DNA of 64,000 nt. Origin: Dasypus novemcinctus (lineage: Eukaryota; Chordata; Mammalia; Cingulata; Dasypodidae). Made by a program: the position numbers and the translations under genes. Positions 12,791 through 25,005 of this stretch are shown piece after piece (within the stretch, counting starts at the first letter, position 1; each line of letters opens with the position of its first letter). The notes under the pieces are model-generated. The model was given only the letters and a program-made list of their open reading frames with translations. It was not told where the DNA came from and made no database searches. Location: contig NC_080673.1 of the NCBI RefSeq assembly GCF_030445035.2, positions 39,304,365 to 39,368,364 on the forward strand, written 5' to 3'.

Positions 12791-15173
12791 AGATAAAGTA
12801 TTCTTTGTGACCCATGATTTGTATCACACTGTAAGCAATCCTTGAGTGAACTTGCCCTGTCAATGGCCAAATGTCATTTTAACTTTACCATCTTGAAAAT
12901 GAGTAGCAATGTGTGGTTACAAAGAAAATTGGTAAAGAGGATTTGCATAGTTCAGTGTACGTTATCTTTACTACCGCACAAGCAAGTGATGACATGCAGC
13001 CTAATGACCAGTGTTTAATAGGACCACCCTTGCACATAAAAGACAGCCCCTTATATCCTGCAAATTAAAATTTTAATTTAGCTGACTTAATTCTGAAAAT
13101 AGACTATAAATAGACACAACATGTAAAACAGTTACCGGCCATTTCATGCTAGCACAAAGGACCTCATTAGGGGACTTGAGGGTACACACCATGTGAACAA
13201 AAGGAGCACTCATGCATGAACTCATGCAAGCCTATCAACCCTCTCCTGACGTTGTTCCCTTCCAAAACTATACCCACTTGGGAATGAGTACCTTCCTCTC
13301 CCAGAAATTCATGGAGGGACAATCCCCAACCACAACGCAACCTCATCCCACCATCCCTGTCAATCCCCCTTGTGGTAGGCAGAATTGGACCCCAAGTATG
13401 TTCTCCAGGATCCAGAAAGCTCTGGTTCCCAAGTACACTCTTCTCTGCACAAAGGGACACTTAAAAGACTTGAATGGGGGAAATAGTTCAGAATAATAAG
13501 AGCTAACCCTTCTCTAATTCTAACCATGCCATTTTTGCGGTTAAGAGAAAAGCTCGATTGGCTGCTTTTTTTTTTCATTGCAAATCTAAAATCCATCTAT
13601 TCAACCAAGTTGATACAGGAAATATATTGAGAAATACATGAAAAAGTTTCTGAGTTATGGCCAAACTGCCCAAATGCCAGAAGATATTGTAATCAAACCA
13701 TAGTGGGAGAAATTTGAACCATGAGATCCAACATAGTCATTTTAATCAGAATACTCATAATTCAGCCACTCGTGGACTGGTAAGAAACTGGAGAAGAGCC
13801 ATCAACCCAAGAGAATCCACTCCTGAAACTGAATATGGTTTGAACCCTATACTCAAAGGTAACTTATTATTACTTAACTCCCTATGTATTGACATATGGA
13901 AAGTTTTTACAAACAGTATGTATGGTTTGATTCCATTTTATAAAGTGTTGTGTTCATTTGTTTAAAAAGTTAGAAGAATATAATTATTTTTCACATATTT
14001 TGTAGATCTTGCCAGTGAAATTAAAGACATTTCTACTTTCCTCTTTATAACTTTTCTTGTTATGGGAACTTTTCACACTGAGATTGTATTACTTTTATAA
14101 ACAAAAAAGAAACATTTGGAGAAAAAAGCAATACACTAGTGAAAATGAAAGTTTCATATTAGCTTGATTAAATTTTCAATTCATTCCCTTCAGTCTTCTG
14201 TCCAGTTGTCTGCTGATGATTTTGGAAATGCAGCTGTTCAAGAGACATCATTTATCTGCTGGTTCATGAGAATTTCCCATGTTTCTATTACAGATTGAGG
14301 GTTTTTTTAAGAAACTGAATAATCTTCTCTGAAAGGAAGTTTATAAATTGCACAGAGTGCAATATCCCCTTGTTAGTTTAAACTGGTCTTAGGTGAGGGC
14401 AAAGAACAGACCTCTCAAGATCATTTATGGAAGGTTTCTCTGATTGTCTCCTTTCTAATAAAACTTACGAATGTAAACAACTATATTCTATCACACCTCA
14501 AAAAGCAAATAAGGTTGTCCGACATAACCAGCAAATGGATCCTTAGTCCTTGCTTTGATATTCTTTTACCCAGCAACACATATTTTGCTCTATGAGGAAC
14601 TTCATAGCCCTTCACCATTTATCCAAGTGTATTCAGAAAACCTCTTTATCCTCAGAAATATGTGTCATCTTCACATTTAGACTAAATACAGAAAACTAGA
14701 AAATCTTTTACCTGCAAGTACTAAGCCATAAGTCCCTTAAAGACAGGAAACATTTTGATTTTCCCATAGTACACGGTAAAAGACCAATAACCTTTGATTG
14801 AATGGATGGAATTAACCACCAAGGAATTTGAGGAATTCCTTCTTGAAGGCATGAGGCTGCTAACTACATCATTATGGTTAAAGAGATGAGCATGGTAGAA
14901 TACTTGTCCTGCCTATGGTGACATGGTGACAGTCCATGGAAATCATTCAACTGAGTACCTGTCCAAATCTTTCAGATACCATGGGACTATCCTAGGAATA
15001 ACACAGCCTTTCACAGAAGTGTATTCAAAGGTGAAATTCAAAGTGAAAGAAATCTGGCTTTGAGGCTTGGTACAAGCAAGACTAACTCTCCACCCTCTCC
15101 ACCACCATCACAAGCAAGTTTTCTGAATGGAACAGTAATTATGAGAACATTCCTATGGGCATGTAAACCATTC
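12791..15173. other. Intergenic DNA
   Basis: A short MaLR-like piece (GTGGTAGGCAGAATTGGACC) begins near 13373. The rest is unique with no gene recognised; short frames at 13167-13596 overlap on both strands and look random. Confidence 0.55.
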
Positions 15174-15178
15174 ATCTT

Positions 15179-15826
15179 TGTGTTGGTTTGAGTCTTTTAT
15201 GTGGACCCCAGAAAATTGTGTTCTTAAATTGGTCCATTTCTGTTGGTGTGGGACTCTTTGATTGGATTGGATTGAATTCAGTTGGGTGCCTTTGATTGGA
15301 GTACTTCAGTGAGACATGACCCAGAGTGGGTCTTGGTCCTCTTGCTGCAGTCCTTTATAAATGGGAGAAGCATGCAGAGGCACATAGAGAAAGAGAGCCA
15401 TCATTTTACTCTACCATGTGAGAGAGAACTCCAGGATTGCTTGTGGCCACAAAAAGAGGAAAATTCAAAAAGTCTGAGAGAAAGACCAGAGGCTTGAATC
15501 AGCAGAGCAGCCAAAGCTGAAGCAATGAGATCTGAGGTCTGCAGGAGAGGGTAGAGGCAAGCCATATGCCTGATTGCCCACAGCTGAGCTCAGGGAGAAA
15601 GTGAGCCTGGAGGAGAAGGCAGAAACCTGCCACCATTTTGCCTTGCCATGGCAGGAGTCCAGGATCGCCAGCAGCCAACCCTTAGTGAGACAGCACCTCT
15701 GATGATAACTTGATTTGGACATTTTCACAGCCTCAGAACTGTAAGCCCTTACCCTAATAAATTCCCAATATAAAAGCCAACCCATTTCTGTTATTTTGCA
15801 TTGGCAGCCTTTAGCAAATTAAAACA
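15179..15826 (+). mobile_element. Solo LTR, ERVL/MaLR type
   Basis: A 648-base block begins TGTGTTGG and ends AAAACA (TG...CA). It has an AATAAA near 15757 and is flanked by the 5-base duplication ATCTT (15174-15178 and 15827-15831). Five-base duplications are typical of ERVL/MaLR. No internal genes are present. Confidence 0.8.
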
Positions 15827-16010
15827 ATCTTCCAAAGAATTTCACTTAGTCTAACTTGTACGTTTGTTCTAGGGAATGGGTAGACAAGGGTTGTGTCATT
15901 CAGAAAGCACATGCCTTATTCCTCTGGTTGTTCTGTGTTCTCTAGAGGAATGCCCTGAAGAAAAGAAAGAGATTTTTCCCCTTCACAAAGCTCCTGTCAA
16001 GGGTGTTCTT

Positions 16011-16419
16011 TTTTTTTCTTTTAAGATTTTTTATTTATTTATTTCTCTGCCCTTCCTCAGTCCCCCCCCTCCACCAGTTGTCTGCTCTCTGTGTCCATTC
16101 ACTGTCTGTTCTTCTGTGTCCACTTGTATTCTTGTCAGCAGCACCCAAAATCTGTGTCTGTTTTTGTTTCATCATTTTGTTGTCAGCTCTTCCTGTGTGC
16201 AGCACCACTCCTGGGCAGGCTGCACTTTTTTGCACAGGGCAGCTCTCCTTATAGGGTGCACTCCTTGGGTGTGGGGCTCCCCTACATGGGGGACACTGTG
16301 GCATGGCACTCCTTGTGCGAGGACCAGCTCATCACATGGGTCAGGAGGCCCTGGGTTTGAACCTTGGACCTCCCATGTGGTAGATGGATGCCCCATCCGT
16401 TGGGCCAAATCTGCCTCCC
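16011..16419 (-). mobile_element. DAS-SINE copy 2, inverted
   Basis: The family body is read in reverse: T-rich tail at 16011-16040 and tRNA-like head ending at 16419. The target duplication AAGGGTGTTCTT lies at 15999-16010 and 16420-16431. Open frames crossing it are not genes. Confidence 0.92.
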
Positions 16420-16431
16420 AAGGGTGTTCTT

Positions 16432-17739
16432 AAAAACATTTGAAACTGCATACAGGGGCAACCATTCTTCTCTCCACTCCCACACAAACAAAGTCCATTT
16501 GCAGACTCCTGTGCATCCTTGTAACAGAAATAAGAGTCTCTAGAGTGTCAATCACTCTCTCTTTTTGGAATGTATTTTACCAGAGCTCTGCTGAGTATAT
16601 GCCAGCAAAAGACGGTAAGAAATTGAGCAGCACCATGGACTTCTGTCTCCATTTTGCAGGTAAACATTCCAGACAACCTAATAAACCTTAGCCTAGTGGT
16701 CTGTTCCTCAAAAAAGCCTGCCATCCTTCTCACTGACTGATGCTTGATGCAGTGCAAAGAAAACATGCTATTGAACGACAGGTGACTCTAAAGAGCCTAA
16801 AGGAGGACACTAGCCTTGAAAGCAATTTGAACCATTTTAACATGACACAACTTCTAATCTAGGGAAAGGTAAACCTGGCGTACTGGAGACTGGGATCTGA
16901 TGGAAAAAAGCTGCCAAGAGGTAAAAGGTCAATGAACTTGGCTGAACTGTCGGAAGACAATAAATTGGAGAAAGTAGAATTGTGAAGAGGCAGCTTTTCT
17001 AGGCTTTTCGTGAAAACTATTGCAGCCTACTAACATTTTAGGAATTACTTCCCTATATGTTACCTTTTTCTTCAGCATCGAAAATTATTATCCAATTATC
17101 ATGAGTGGGGATATGTATCTCCATAGGTAGTGTGTAAATGGAGCAGGGTACACCATTCTAAAATGAGTGGTAAGTGGAAGTGTGCAGATTGACAGGTGGG
17201 GCAAGTAAAATTTTCAACGTCATTATATCCAACAGAAAGAAGCTGAAGAAATATTTTCAATATTTATTCCAGGGAATAATTGAGCATTTCAAAAAAACCT
17301 CAAATAATCTTGCCTATCTTGGGGCCCTAATTCAGACAACTGTAACATGGAGAAGTGTTCCTGAACTATTGCAAATAATAATAAATTAGCTGTATTCATA
17401 AAAACACTCTTTCTTCCTTAATTTCTTCCAGGGAAGAGGTTGTTATGAATTACTTTAATTAATTAAGATTTCAAAGGAACTAAGGGAGAACAGCAAAGCT
17501 CTGGACAATTTATGGCCAAGAGGATCACCAGACATTTCCCAGACTGGCCATCTAAACCAAAAACCCAATTTAACATTTGGAAAAGTTATTTCTATGTAAT
17601 ATTTCCCTCTCCAGTGTACCTCTGGAGATTTAAAACTAAAAGATATCAGACTTGAAAAATGAAACTCAGCTAACATTATCAATGAATTCAGTCAGAATGC
17701 TCAGTCTGCACATGCTGGGTATTATAGTTTGAAATTACA
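16432..17739. other. Intergenic DNA
   Basis: Unique sequence; no repeat or gene recognised. Confidence 0.55.
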
Positions 17740-18139
17740 GGAAGTAGATTTGGCTCAACTGATAGAGTGTCCACCTACCACATGGGAGGTCCAGGGTTCA
17801 AACCCAGGGCCTCCTGACCCCTGTATGGTGAGTTGGCCCACGCACAGTGCTGATGCACACAAGGAGTGCCCTGCCACACAGGGGTGTCCACTGCGTAGGG
17901 GAGCCCCATGCACAAGGAGTGTGCCCTGTAAGGAGAGCCGTCCTGTGCGAAAAAACTGCAGCCTGCCCAGGAATGGCGCTGTACACACAGAGCTGACACA
18001 GCAAGACGACGCAACAAAAAGAGACACAGATTCGGGCACCACTGACAAGAACACAAGCGGACACAGAAGAACACACAGTGAATGGACAAAGAGAGCAGAC
18101 AACTGGGGAGAGGAAGGGGAAAGAAATTTTTTAAAAAAA
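17740..18139 (+). mobile_element. DAS-SINE copy 3
   Basis: Same family, starting GGAAGTAGATTTGGCTC, with the B box near 17792 and an A-rich tail. An imperfect duplication GAAATTACA / GAAAATACA flanks it at 17731 and 18140, suggesting an older insertion. Confidence 0.9.
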
Positions 18140-18148
18140 GAAAATACA

Positions 18149-19479
18149 GATTACACTATTAGCCTTAAATCAACCAAAAAAAATGCTTTTCTAATTTACT
18201 GGCTTCTTAGTCGCTATAAAGACCTCCTGCGTACTAAACTGAGGACGTCCACTTTAATGTATCTGACAAAGGACTTGTTTTGGGCAGCATAAAAATCTAC
18301 CATTACAGAGCAACACCAAAACAGGCACACACACACAGTATGGAAAAGGGTCCCAAAAAGTCAGTTTAGTAAGAATGACAAAGGGCCTTTTATTCTGGGA
18401 TTTGTCTCTGGAAAGACTATACATGTGTGCAGGAACTCAGATTCCATCTGTTGCTTTAGAGCCAACAGGCTTTATTGTATTGACTTTGTACTCTTATCTG
18501 ATGGCAATAAATTCCCACCAGAGTGAAACACCAGCTTAGCCAGTGACCCCTGCTGTTCAAACCAGACAATGGAGCAGATCTTTCTTCTCTGAGATATCTC
18601 TGGCTCTCTAGACTGCCCTCTATGAATAGTGTTGGCTTTTTGCTACTTTTGAAGCAATTAGATGATGCTTGAAGAGGCTCATCAGTTGCAACACATCAGT
18701 GAGCAATAAACTGCTGAGACCTGAGAAAGAGACAGGGAAAGTTGGAAGAAAGGGGCAGAGGAGATGAACGGAAGAGTGCCCAACAGAGACCCTTGCATGC
18801 CTGGGGTTCACAACCAATAATTTCTTTAAAAGCACAGAATGGACTAGGTGTACACATCTGACACACATTTCAAAGTTTTGAACACAAAGACCAAGAAACA
18901 GTGCTGATTCAGCACATTCGAGTCCTTAAGCTGTAAATAAAAGGCTTCTGGGGAGGATATGTGCACCAAAGAGAAAAGGAATTTCCTGCCCAGAGGTCCA
19001 TGTCGTTGAACTGCCCCCAGGTATTTTTCTAAGCAGAAGCAACCAGGCCAGGGTTGCAAAGAGGACCTGCCATGCCGTAGCCCCACCCCTTTCACCCAAC
19101 ATTTCTAGGGCCACTTTCTCACTGAAGGAGCAAGAGAAGAAATGGGACTTGGTCTCTCCCAAAGCCCCTGACACACAGACAGCTTCCATGAAGTGTCTCT
19201 AAAGGTTCCCGGGAGAAGCTCACTATAAAACAGCGTTGCCCAGCCCAGCCCATCAGCTGTTGACTAAAACACTCGTGCGACTTGCTTGGGAAGAGTAAGA
19301 AAATGTTCTGTTGCAGCAGTAGATTATCATTGTAGGTGTATATTGTTTTTAATTTTGGAGCAACTATTTTGTAGTCATTTTCTACTGAGCCCCAGAGGTA
19401 TGTACCCATTGCCTTCAGCCTTCCTTATGAGCAAGTTTGCGGTACTCGTACAAAGAGGCCTCCAGAACACAGGGAATAC
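18149..19479. other. Intergenic DNA before the CpG blocks
   Basis: Unique sequence with GC content rising toward 19.4 kb. Several short minus-strand frames (18620-19409) have no recognisable domain. Confidence 0.55.
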
Positions 19480-20440
19480 ACAGAGGCTGGGAACCCGAGC
19501 GCCCTGCTTGTCCCGCGGCGCCCCCCATCAGAGCGCTCGCACGGACCCGGGCAATTACAGTTCTCCGGTGCCCGGGCTCTTGGGCTGCGAAGTGTCCCAC
19601 GGGGAGGGCCCTAGGAGGACTCCTGCTTCGCCCCATGTTCCGCGTCCCTAGGGCCGGGTGCCGGCCACTGTCTTCGTCTCCGCCGCCCCCGGGGACACCG
19701 ACTCCAGCCGCCCGTCCTGATAATCAGGGGGCGCTGAGCCCCGCGTCTGGCTCGGCGGCCCGGGCGGAAGCAGTGGACCGCAAGGCCCTTCTCGCGCGCC
19801 CCGCAACCGCAGAGTCAGACGCTCCCTGGCTCCTGCGTTTGTTTCCAGGTCCGTTCTGGGGCCCTCTGGACCTCGGAAATCTTAAATAAGGAGATGGGCG
19901 CGAGAGCTTGGATTAGGAGTTGGAAAATGATTTGCCCTCACACTTAACTCCTCTTTTCTCAAAATGACAGGCAAGATTCTCGCGCCTCAGGGCCCGATCT
20001 CTATCGGGAAATCCGCGTCTGAAGCTCAGGGGCCTGAGGGGCCAAAGGGGCCTGGAGAACGCGCGGCCCGGGCTCCCCGTTCCCGCCGTGCTGCTTCGCA
20101 TCCAGCCGCTCTCCGCGTCTTTGTTGAGGGCCGGGCTGGAAGCGAGGGCGAAAGGTGAAAGAATGAGGTACCCCTCCCAAACCCCAAAGTATAGCTTTCC
20201 TCGCTCCCAACGTGCAAAATTACAAAGGCGCTCGGAAAAGGAAAATGACTTGCAACCTAGAGGGACTATTTCTATTTTGGGAAATGGCGACCTCAGGTGG
20301 CCGCCGCGAATCCCACCCAAAGACACTCCTGGCTCCGCAGCTCTGGGAGCAGGGCGTCGCCCGCGTCCAGTGTCTGACGATGAGAAGGTGACGTCGCCTG
20401 CATCTTGGCAGGACCCGCTAGCCGGTGCGTGGATGAGAGC
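19480..20440. promoter_or_regulatory. Distal CpG-rich block 4-5 kb upstream of SFRP2
   Basis: CpG-rich sequence lies at 19490-19880 and 19960-20440, separated by a short AT-richer gap. Open frames (19437-19889 plus, 19913-20443 minus) are of low complexity and show no domain I recognise. This could be a promoter of a divergent or upstream non-coding RNA, or a regulatory island. Confidence 0.5.
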
Positions 20441-20534
20441 CAAGCAACAAGGCTTCTGGATACACCCAGTGAGAACAGGTTCCCAAAGCCAGCCTAATTT
20501 GGCCGAACTGAACTATGTATAGCACCAGCAACTG

Positions 20535-20700
20535 TACCACTGTACCACTTTCTGCCTGGCCTGCTCCTTAACCCCTCCGTGCCTCAGTTTCCTCATGATT
20601 ACTTATTTGTAAAGTGAGAATAAAAATACTCACTTGCCAGGTGGCAGTGAGAATATTCATGAGGCAGCGTGCCCAGGGCAAGGGTGACCCTCAGTCAACA
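20535..20700 (+). mobile_element. MIR fragment
   Basis: CCGTGCCTCAGTTTCCTCAT and TTGTAAAGTGAGAATAAAAAT match the MIR core; the piece sits just downstream of the distal CpG block. Confidence 0.75.
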
Positions 20701-21689
20701 CCTGTTAGGGTAGCTTATTCCAGTGCTGCTTCTCCCATCTTCTCCAAACCCCTCTAAGCCTACCACCCTTGATTTATATTAATCCCGGCTCAGGAGTTGT
20801 CCTGGAGGCATTAAAAGTCTCTCGGGGGACGGGGGAGATACACTTTAACAAGGAACACAAAAACACCAACCTTTCCAGTCTAAAGGAAGGACAAGCCAGG
20901 GGCATGGACTTTTCGAGACTGGCTGAGAGGCTTCTGCTTGCAGGTCAAGGTCAAAGCTGTTCCTCTCCAGCCTCAGCAGCCTGGGTTGGATTATGTGAAT
21001 TAATCATATGCATCGCTTTTGTTTTCACTCCCTTTCAGAGATAAGGGTCCATACGCCTTATTTTTGCTGCTCCTCGATGGGAATGGGAAGCTTGATTTCC
21101 TGGGCCGGAGGATGCAGAGCAGAGGCAGAGGTAGGGAGCAGGAGACCCAGGCCCTGCTTCTCACCATCTGAGTAGCGTCAGGAGCCGTCTTAGACAAAAC
21201 AGAGTCTCTGAGCTTGAGAGTGAGGGTCCTGCTTACCCAGAAACTTTTGTGACTAGCACGTTTAACAAAGCTGCGAGCTATTCTGGAAAGATTGATGGGA
21301 GCTTTCTTTGTCCCTCGAGAATCTTCAGTGCTGTGACAGCAGGAAAGACTTAAGCAGAGAAGCCAGGCCAAATCCAGAACATGGCTTTTCTTCAGGCCTG
21401 CGGCATTTGGGTGTTTACTGGGTGGGGGGCACCAATTCTGTCACCAGGGATCCATGAGGAGCTCCCTTTAGTCAAGTTGTCCTGCTCAGCCCCCATCATC
21501 ATTTACCTGGGATGTGAAGAAAGATTCTGTTCCTAAAACCGACAGCTACTAAATGGGCAGGAGGTGAGGGGTAAGCATTGACTCCCCATTTATAAAAACA
21601 AAAGCTTTTAGCAGCTTTTGATAAATTGCAAGAATCAGAGGAGACCAGGGACTCGAGGGTCACCTGGTGCGGATAAGAGTCTGAGTTAA
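20701..21689. other. Non-coding DNA between CpG blocks
   Basis: Unique sequence of moderate GC, no repeat recognised. It may hold regulatory DNA; I see no specific site. Confidence 0.5.
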
Positions 21690-23480
21690 TGAAAGCGCCG
21701 CCTCGGGGCCGCATCTCTTGTGCGCATCTGTCTCCCGGCGTTGCGCGCTGGGTGACAATACGATTGCACTGCACGGGGATCCCGGCTAGGGAGGCGCGCC
21801 GGGACGGTCACTGAACACCCGGGTCCGCGCACTTTGCAGACAGCTGTCCGCGCTCGCGCCGGCCTCTTTGAGAGGTTCTTTGCCTGTTCCGCATCAATCA
21901 GCTCGTCCCTCGTGGGGGCCCGTCACCCGGGCACGCGCTTGGCCGGTCGCGGACAACAGGCGGAAAGGAAGAGGAGAGGGGCGCGAGCGGAGGTGGGGGT
22001 GGAGGACGCAGCCGGTGCCGGGTAGAGCCAAGGTTCGATGGCGCGGGTGCGAGAGGGGCAGTGGCTGGCCGCGGCGGGGGCAGGCTAAAGTTGCATTTTG
22101 CGCGTGGCGGGGAGAACGCCAGTGTGACTCCCGGCACCCCCTGGCGGCGAGCGGAGTGGCGCGGGCTCCCGAAACAATGCCTGCGGCAGCGCGCGGCAGC
22201 GGGGCGCCTGGGCCCAAGCAGCTACTGGGTGTGCGGCCGCGCTGGGCCTCCAACCTGCCCGGCCCTTCGGGCTCCGCGAGCTCCGAGCAAGGGTAGCTGA
22301 GGGCCGGAGGCGACCCAGGGGTGTGCGTGGAGGCTGAGGGCTGTAGAAGTGGAAGGACCCGCTCCTCCTTATAGCCGAGCGTCGCGTCCGCACAACTTTC
22401 TTAAAAGCTGAGGCTCCTGAGCAGTTTGGCTCGGCGCTTCGTTTCATTTGGTTTGTATTTTCAAAAGGGCTTGTGTTGGAGAAGGAAATGGGGGGCCTCT
22501 CGGTCCTTTGGTTAGAAAGGAACAGGCCCAAGACCAATTCGGCGGAAGAGCTGCCTTTCGCAGCCGACCTGGGCCATCCCTGACAGGGCACCCGGAGATG
22601 GAGACTGGCCTTAAGGAGGACCGGTCCTCGCAGTTCTGAAGGCTCCCTCCCTCCAGAGGGCGATTCTCACGGAGTATTTACTGCGGAAGGGGTAGGAGAT
22701 AAGGAGTGGGCTCTCGCCACCCACGCGTCAACACCCTCCTCTCAAAGCAGCAGGTCCACAAAGTGTGCGGGGCCGGGCGACAGTCCCACCAAGGCCAAGG
22801 CACCTTCCGGAAGGAGGGAAAACGGAAAGCCGCGGACTGTGCCGGCTCCTGTCAAGTGGCCGGAAAGTAACAACAATGCAGCCACCTTCCATGGGAAAGA
22901 GCATTGGTAGGCTTGCCCTCCCGACCTGTCCCTGTGGATCTGCACGGCTACCCAGCGCGCGAAACTGGGGGCGGGGTGGGGGGGAAGCGGAGGAAGGAGG
23001 GGGTAGGAGGGGGACGGAGAACGCGGAGAGCCTGCCGGGAGAGGAGCCTTGGGGCGATTAGGAAAAAGGACAACCCCTCCCGCACCTTGTCTTTTCTGGT
23101 ACCCTAGTCCCATTTCGCAGCTGCGAACTTACTGTTTGCAGTAGTCCCCGGAACTAAATCCTCAGCAACACGAGAGAAGAGGCCGGGCCTTTTTGGTCAC
23201 CTCTGCGTGCCCGTGCCCAGCACGGTGCACACCGATACGTATAAAATGCATGAACCAATTCCGCCAGGGTCAGGACTAGCCCTCGTGGAGAGAGGCAGGA
23301 CTCCCTCCTCCGACCCCATCGAGGCTCCCCGAGGAGGACCCCCGCCCCTTGCCAGCCTGCCCACTTGGCTCCTGCTCGGCCAGTTCCTTGTGCCGGGCAC
23401 CAAGCTTTTCAGGCTGCGCCCGAGGCCCAAACTGCGTCTCTCCTGCGCGCTCTGCGGCAAGGGCCAGGATGTGTTAGGGT
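21690..23480. promoter_or_regulatory. CpG-rich block(s) 1-2.8 kb upstream of SFRP2
   Basis: CpG density is high at about 21690-22420 and moderate at 22700-23480. Several overlapping frames are open on both strands (for example 22085-22591 minus), as expected of GC-rich DNA. None resembles a known protein. A CTCF-like motif lies at 22650-22662. It may be a shore of the promoter, an enhancer or an unannotated transcript start. Confidence 0.6.
22650..22662 (+). promoter_or_regulatory. CTCF-like motif upstream of SFRP2
   Basis: CCTCCAGAGGGCG matches the CTCF core pattern with one mismatch, within the upstream CpG-rich block. Motif match only. Confidence 0.35.
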
Positions 23481-24256
23481 CCGTGCTGCCCTCGAGGATT
23501 GCGCCAGCTCATCAGTTTAAGGAAGAAAAGTCTCCCAAACCGAGGAGTGGTGAGCAGTAGTGTGTTATTCTGACGAGCCTCTGCAGAGGCGTTTCCACAG
23601 TGGCAAACTCTACTAGACACTCATCCCAACAAAGTAACAGCCCGAACGTTTTATTGTGATTTCGCTTCCCAAGTAAATTGTTTGGTCCTTCAACTCTATT
23701 TAAAATTCTGATTTTTCAAGGGAGGGAGCAAACCGCACTGGCCTTGGGACCAATTCGGGAGGGAGCGAAGCTCGACGAGGCGACCCCGGGCGGGCTGGTC
23801 CGGGCGCGAGTCGAGGGCACAAAGAGCCTGGGGGCTGCCGGCCGGCCGCTGGCCTGGACGCGGTTCCGCCGCGCGGCGGCGGGGCCCGAGCGGGGACTTC
23901 GGGTCAGGGCCAAACAGACCGGCCCCGGCCGCGTGGGGGGCGGAGCGGGCTCCCGCCCGCACCGGGCGACAAGGCATAAACTGCAGCGCTCGCACTCCAG
24001 CAGCCCGCGTCCCAAACGCTTTCTTTGGGGCGTAGTCATCAGACTTGTTTGTTTGTTTGTTTGCTGTTTAAAGCAATCACGAAGCAAGCCCGCGGCGGCG
24101 AGGAGGGGAGGCGGGGCGCCCACGGTTTCTTCCCAGGGAGCGCCTGAGGGGTATTGTCAACGGGAAACCAGACTAAAAAAGTAGTGACTAACCCTCTTCG
24201 GATTACTCTCCACTGGCTCCTCCCTTCCTCCTCCCTCTCCCCCCAACCCCTTCCAG

Positions 24257-24503
24257 ATTTGCATAAAAAAGGCCAAGAAAACTCGCGGTGCCCCTGCAGC
24301 GGCTCACTCTGTTCCCCCGGGTCAGAGCCCCCAGAAACCGCGCGGGGTCCGGCGCGAAACCTCTCCCGCGCCGCCCGGCCGCAGCCTTGCAGGGCCCCGA
24401 GCCGCGCTGAGCGCCGCCAGCGGGCCCGGAACGAGCTCGGGCTCCAGCCGCCGCGCGCCTCTCCCGCTCCGCTCCTCCGCCCCCCGGGGGTCGTGCGCCC
24501 ACG
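24257..24503 (+). promoter_or_regulatory. SFRP2: SFRP2 core promoter and 5' UTR
   Basis: A TATA-like CATAAAAAA starts at 24262, and a perfect octamer motif ATTTGCAT (24257-24264) overlaps it. Transcription should start about 25-35 bases downstream, near 24290-24300, giving a 5' UTR of about 210 bases with no upstream ATG. A GC box (GGCGGGGC) sits near 24110. The start site is inferred. Confidence 0.6.
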
Positions 24504-25005
24504 ATGCCGCAGGGGCCCGGCTCGCTGCTGCTGCTGGTCCTCGCCTCTCACTGCTGCCTGGGCTTCGCGCGCGGGCTCTTCCTCTTCGGCCAGCCCGACT
24601 TCTCCTACAAGCGCAGCAACTGCAAGCCCATCCCGGCCAATCTGCAGCTGTGCCACGGCATCGAGTACCAGAACATGCGGCTGCCCAACCTGCTGGGCCA
24701 CGAAACCATGAAGGAGGTGCTGGAGCAGGCGGGTGCCTGGATCCCGCTGGTCATGAAGCAGTGTCACCCGGACACCAAGAAGTTCCTGTGCTCCCTCTTC
24801 GCCCCCGTCTGCCTCGACGACCTGGACGAGACCATCCAGCCGTGCCACTCGCTCTGCGTGCAGGTGAAGGACCGCTGCGCTCCGGTCATGTCCGCCTTCG
24901 GCTTTCCCTGGCCGGATATGCTCGAATGCGACCGCTTCCCCCAGGACAACGACCTCTGCATCCCGCTCGCCAGCAGCGACCACCTCCTGCCGGCCACCGA
25001 GGAAG
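24504..25005 (+). CDS. SFRP2: SFRP2 coding exon 1 (signal peptide and Frizzled domain)
   Basis: This exon encodes residues 1-167 and the first base of codon 168. It carries the signal peptide and the whole ten-cysteine Frizzled domain. It ends GAG-GAA-G followed by the donor GTAAG. The exon is very GC- and CpG-rich, which opens long spurious frames on both strands. Near the N-terminus residues 2, 12 and 21 (P, V, F) differ from the human protein as I remember it; the mature domain looks unchanged. Confidence 0.98.

Noticed and set aside
16620-16650. Possible REST/NRSF (RE1) site from AGCAGCACCATGGAC
   Set aside because: Only the left half matches; the right half of the motif is absent.
21868-22591. 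Overlapping GC-rich frames on both strands upstream of SFRP2
   Set aside because: Compositional artefacts: Arg/Ala/Gly/Pro-rich, no domain, and overlapping in several frames.
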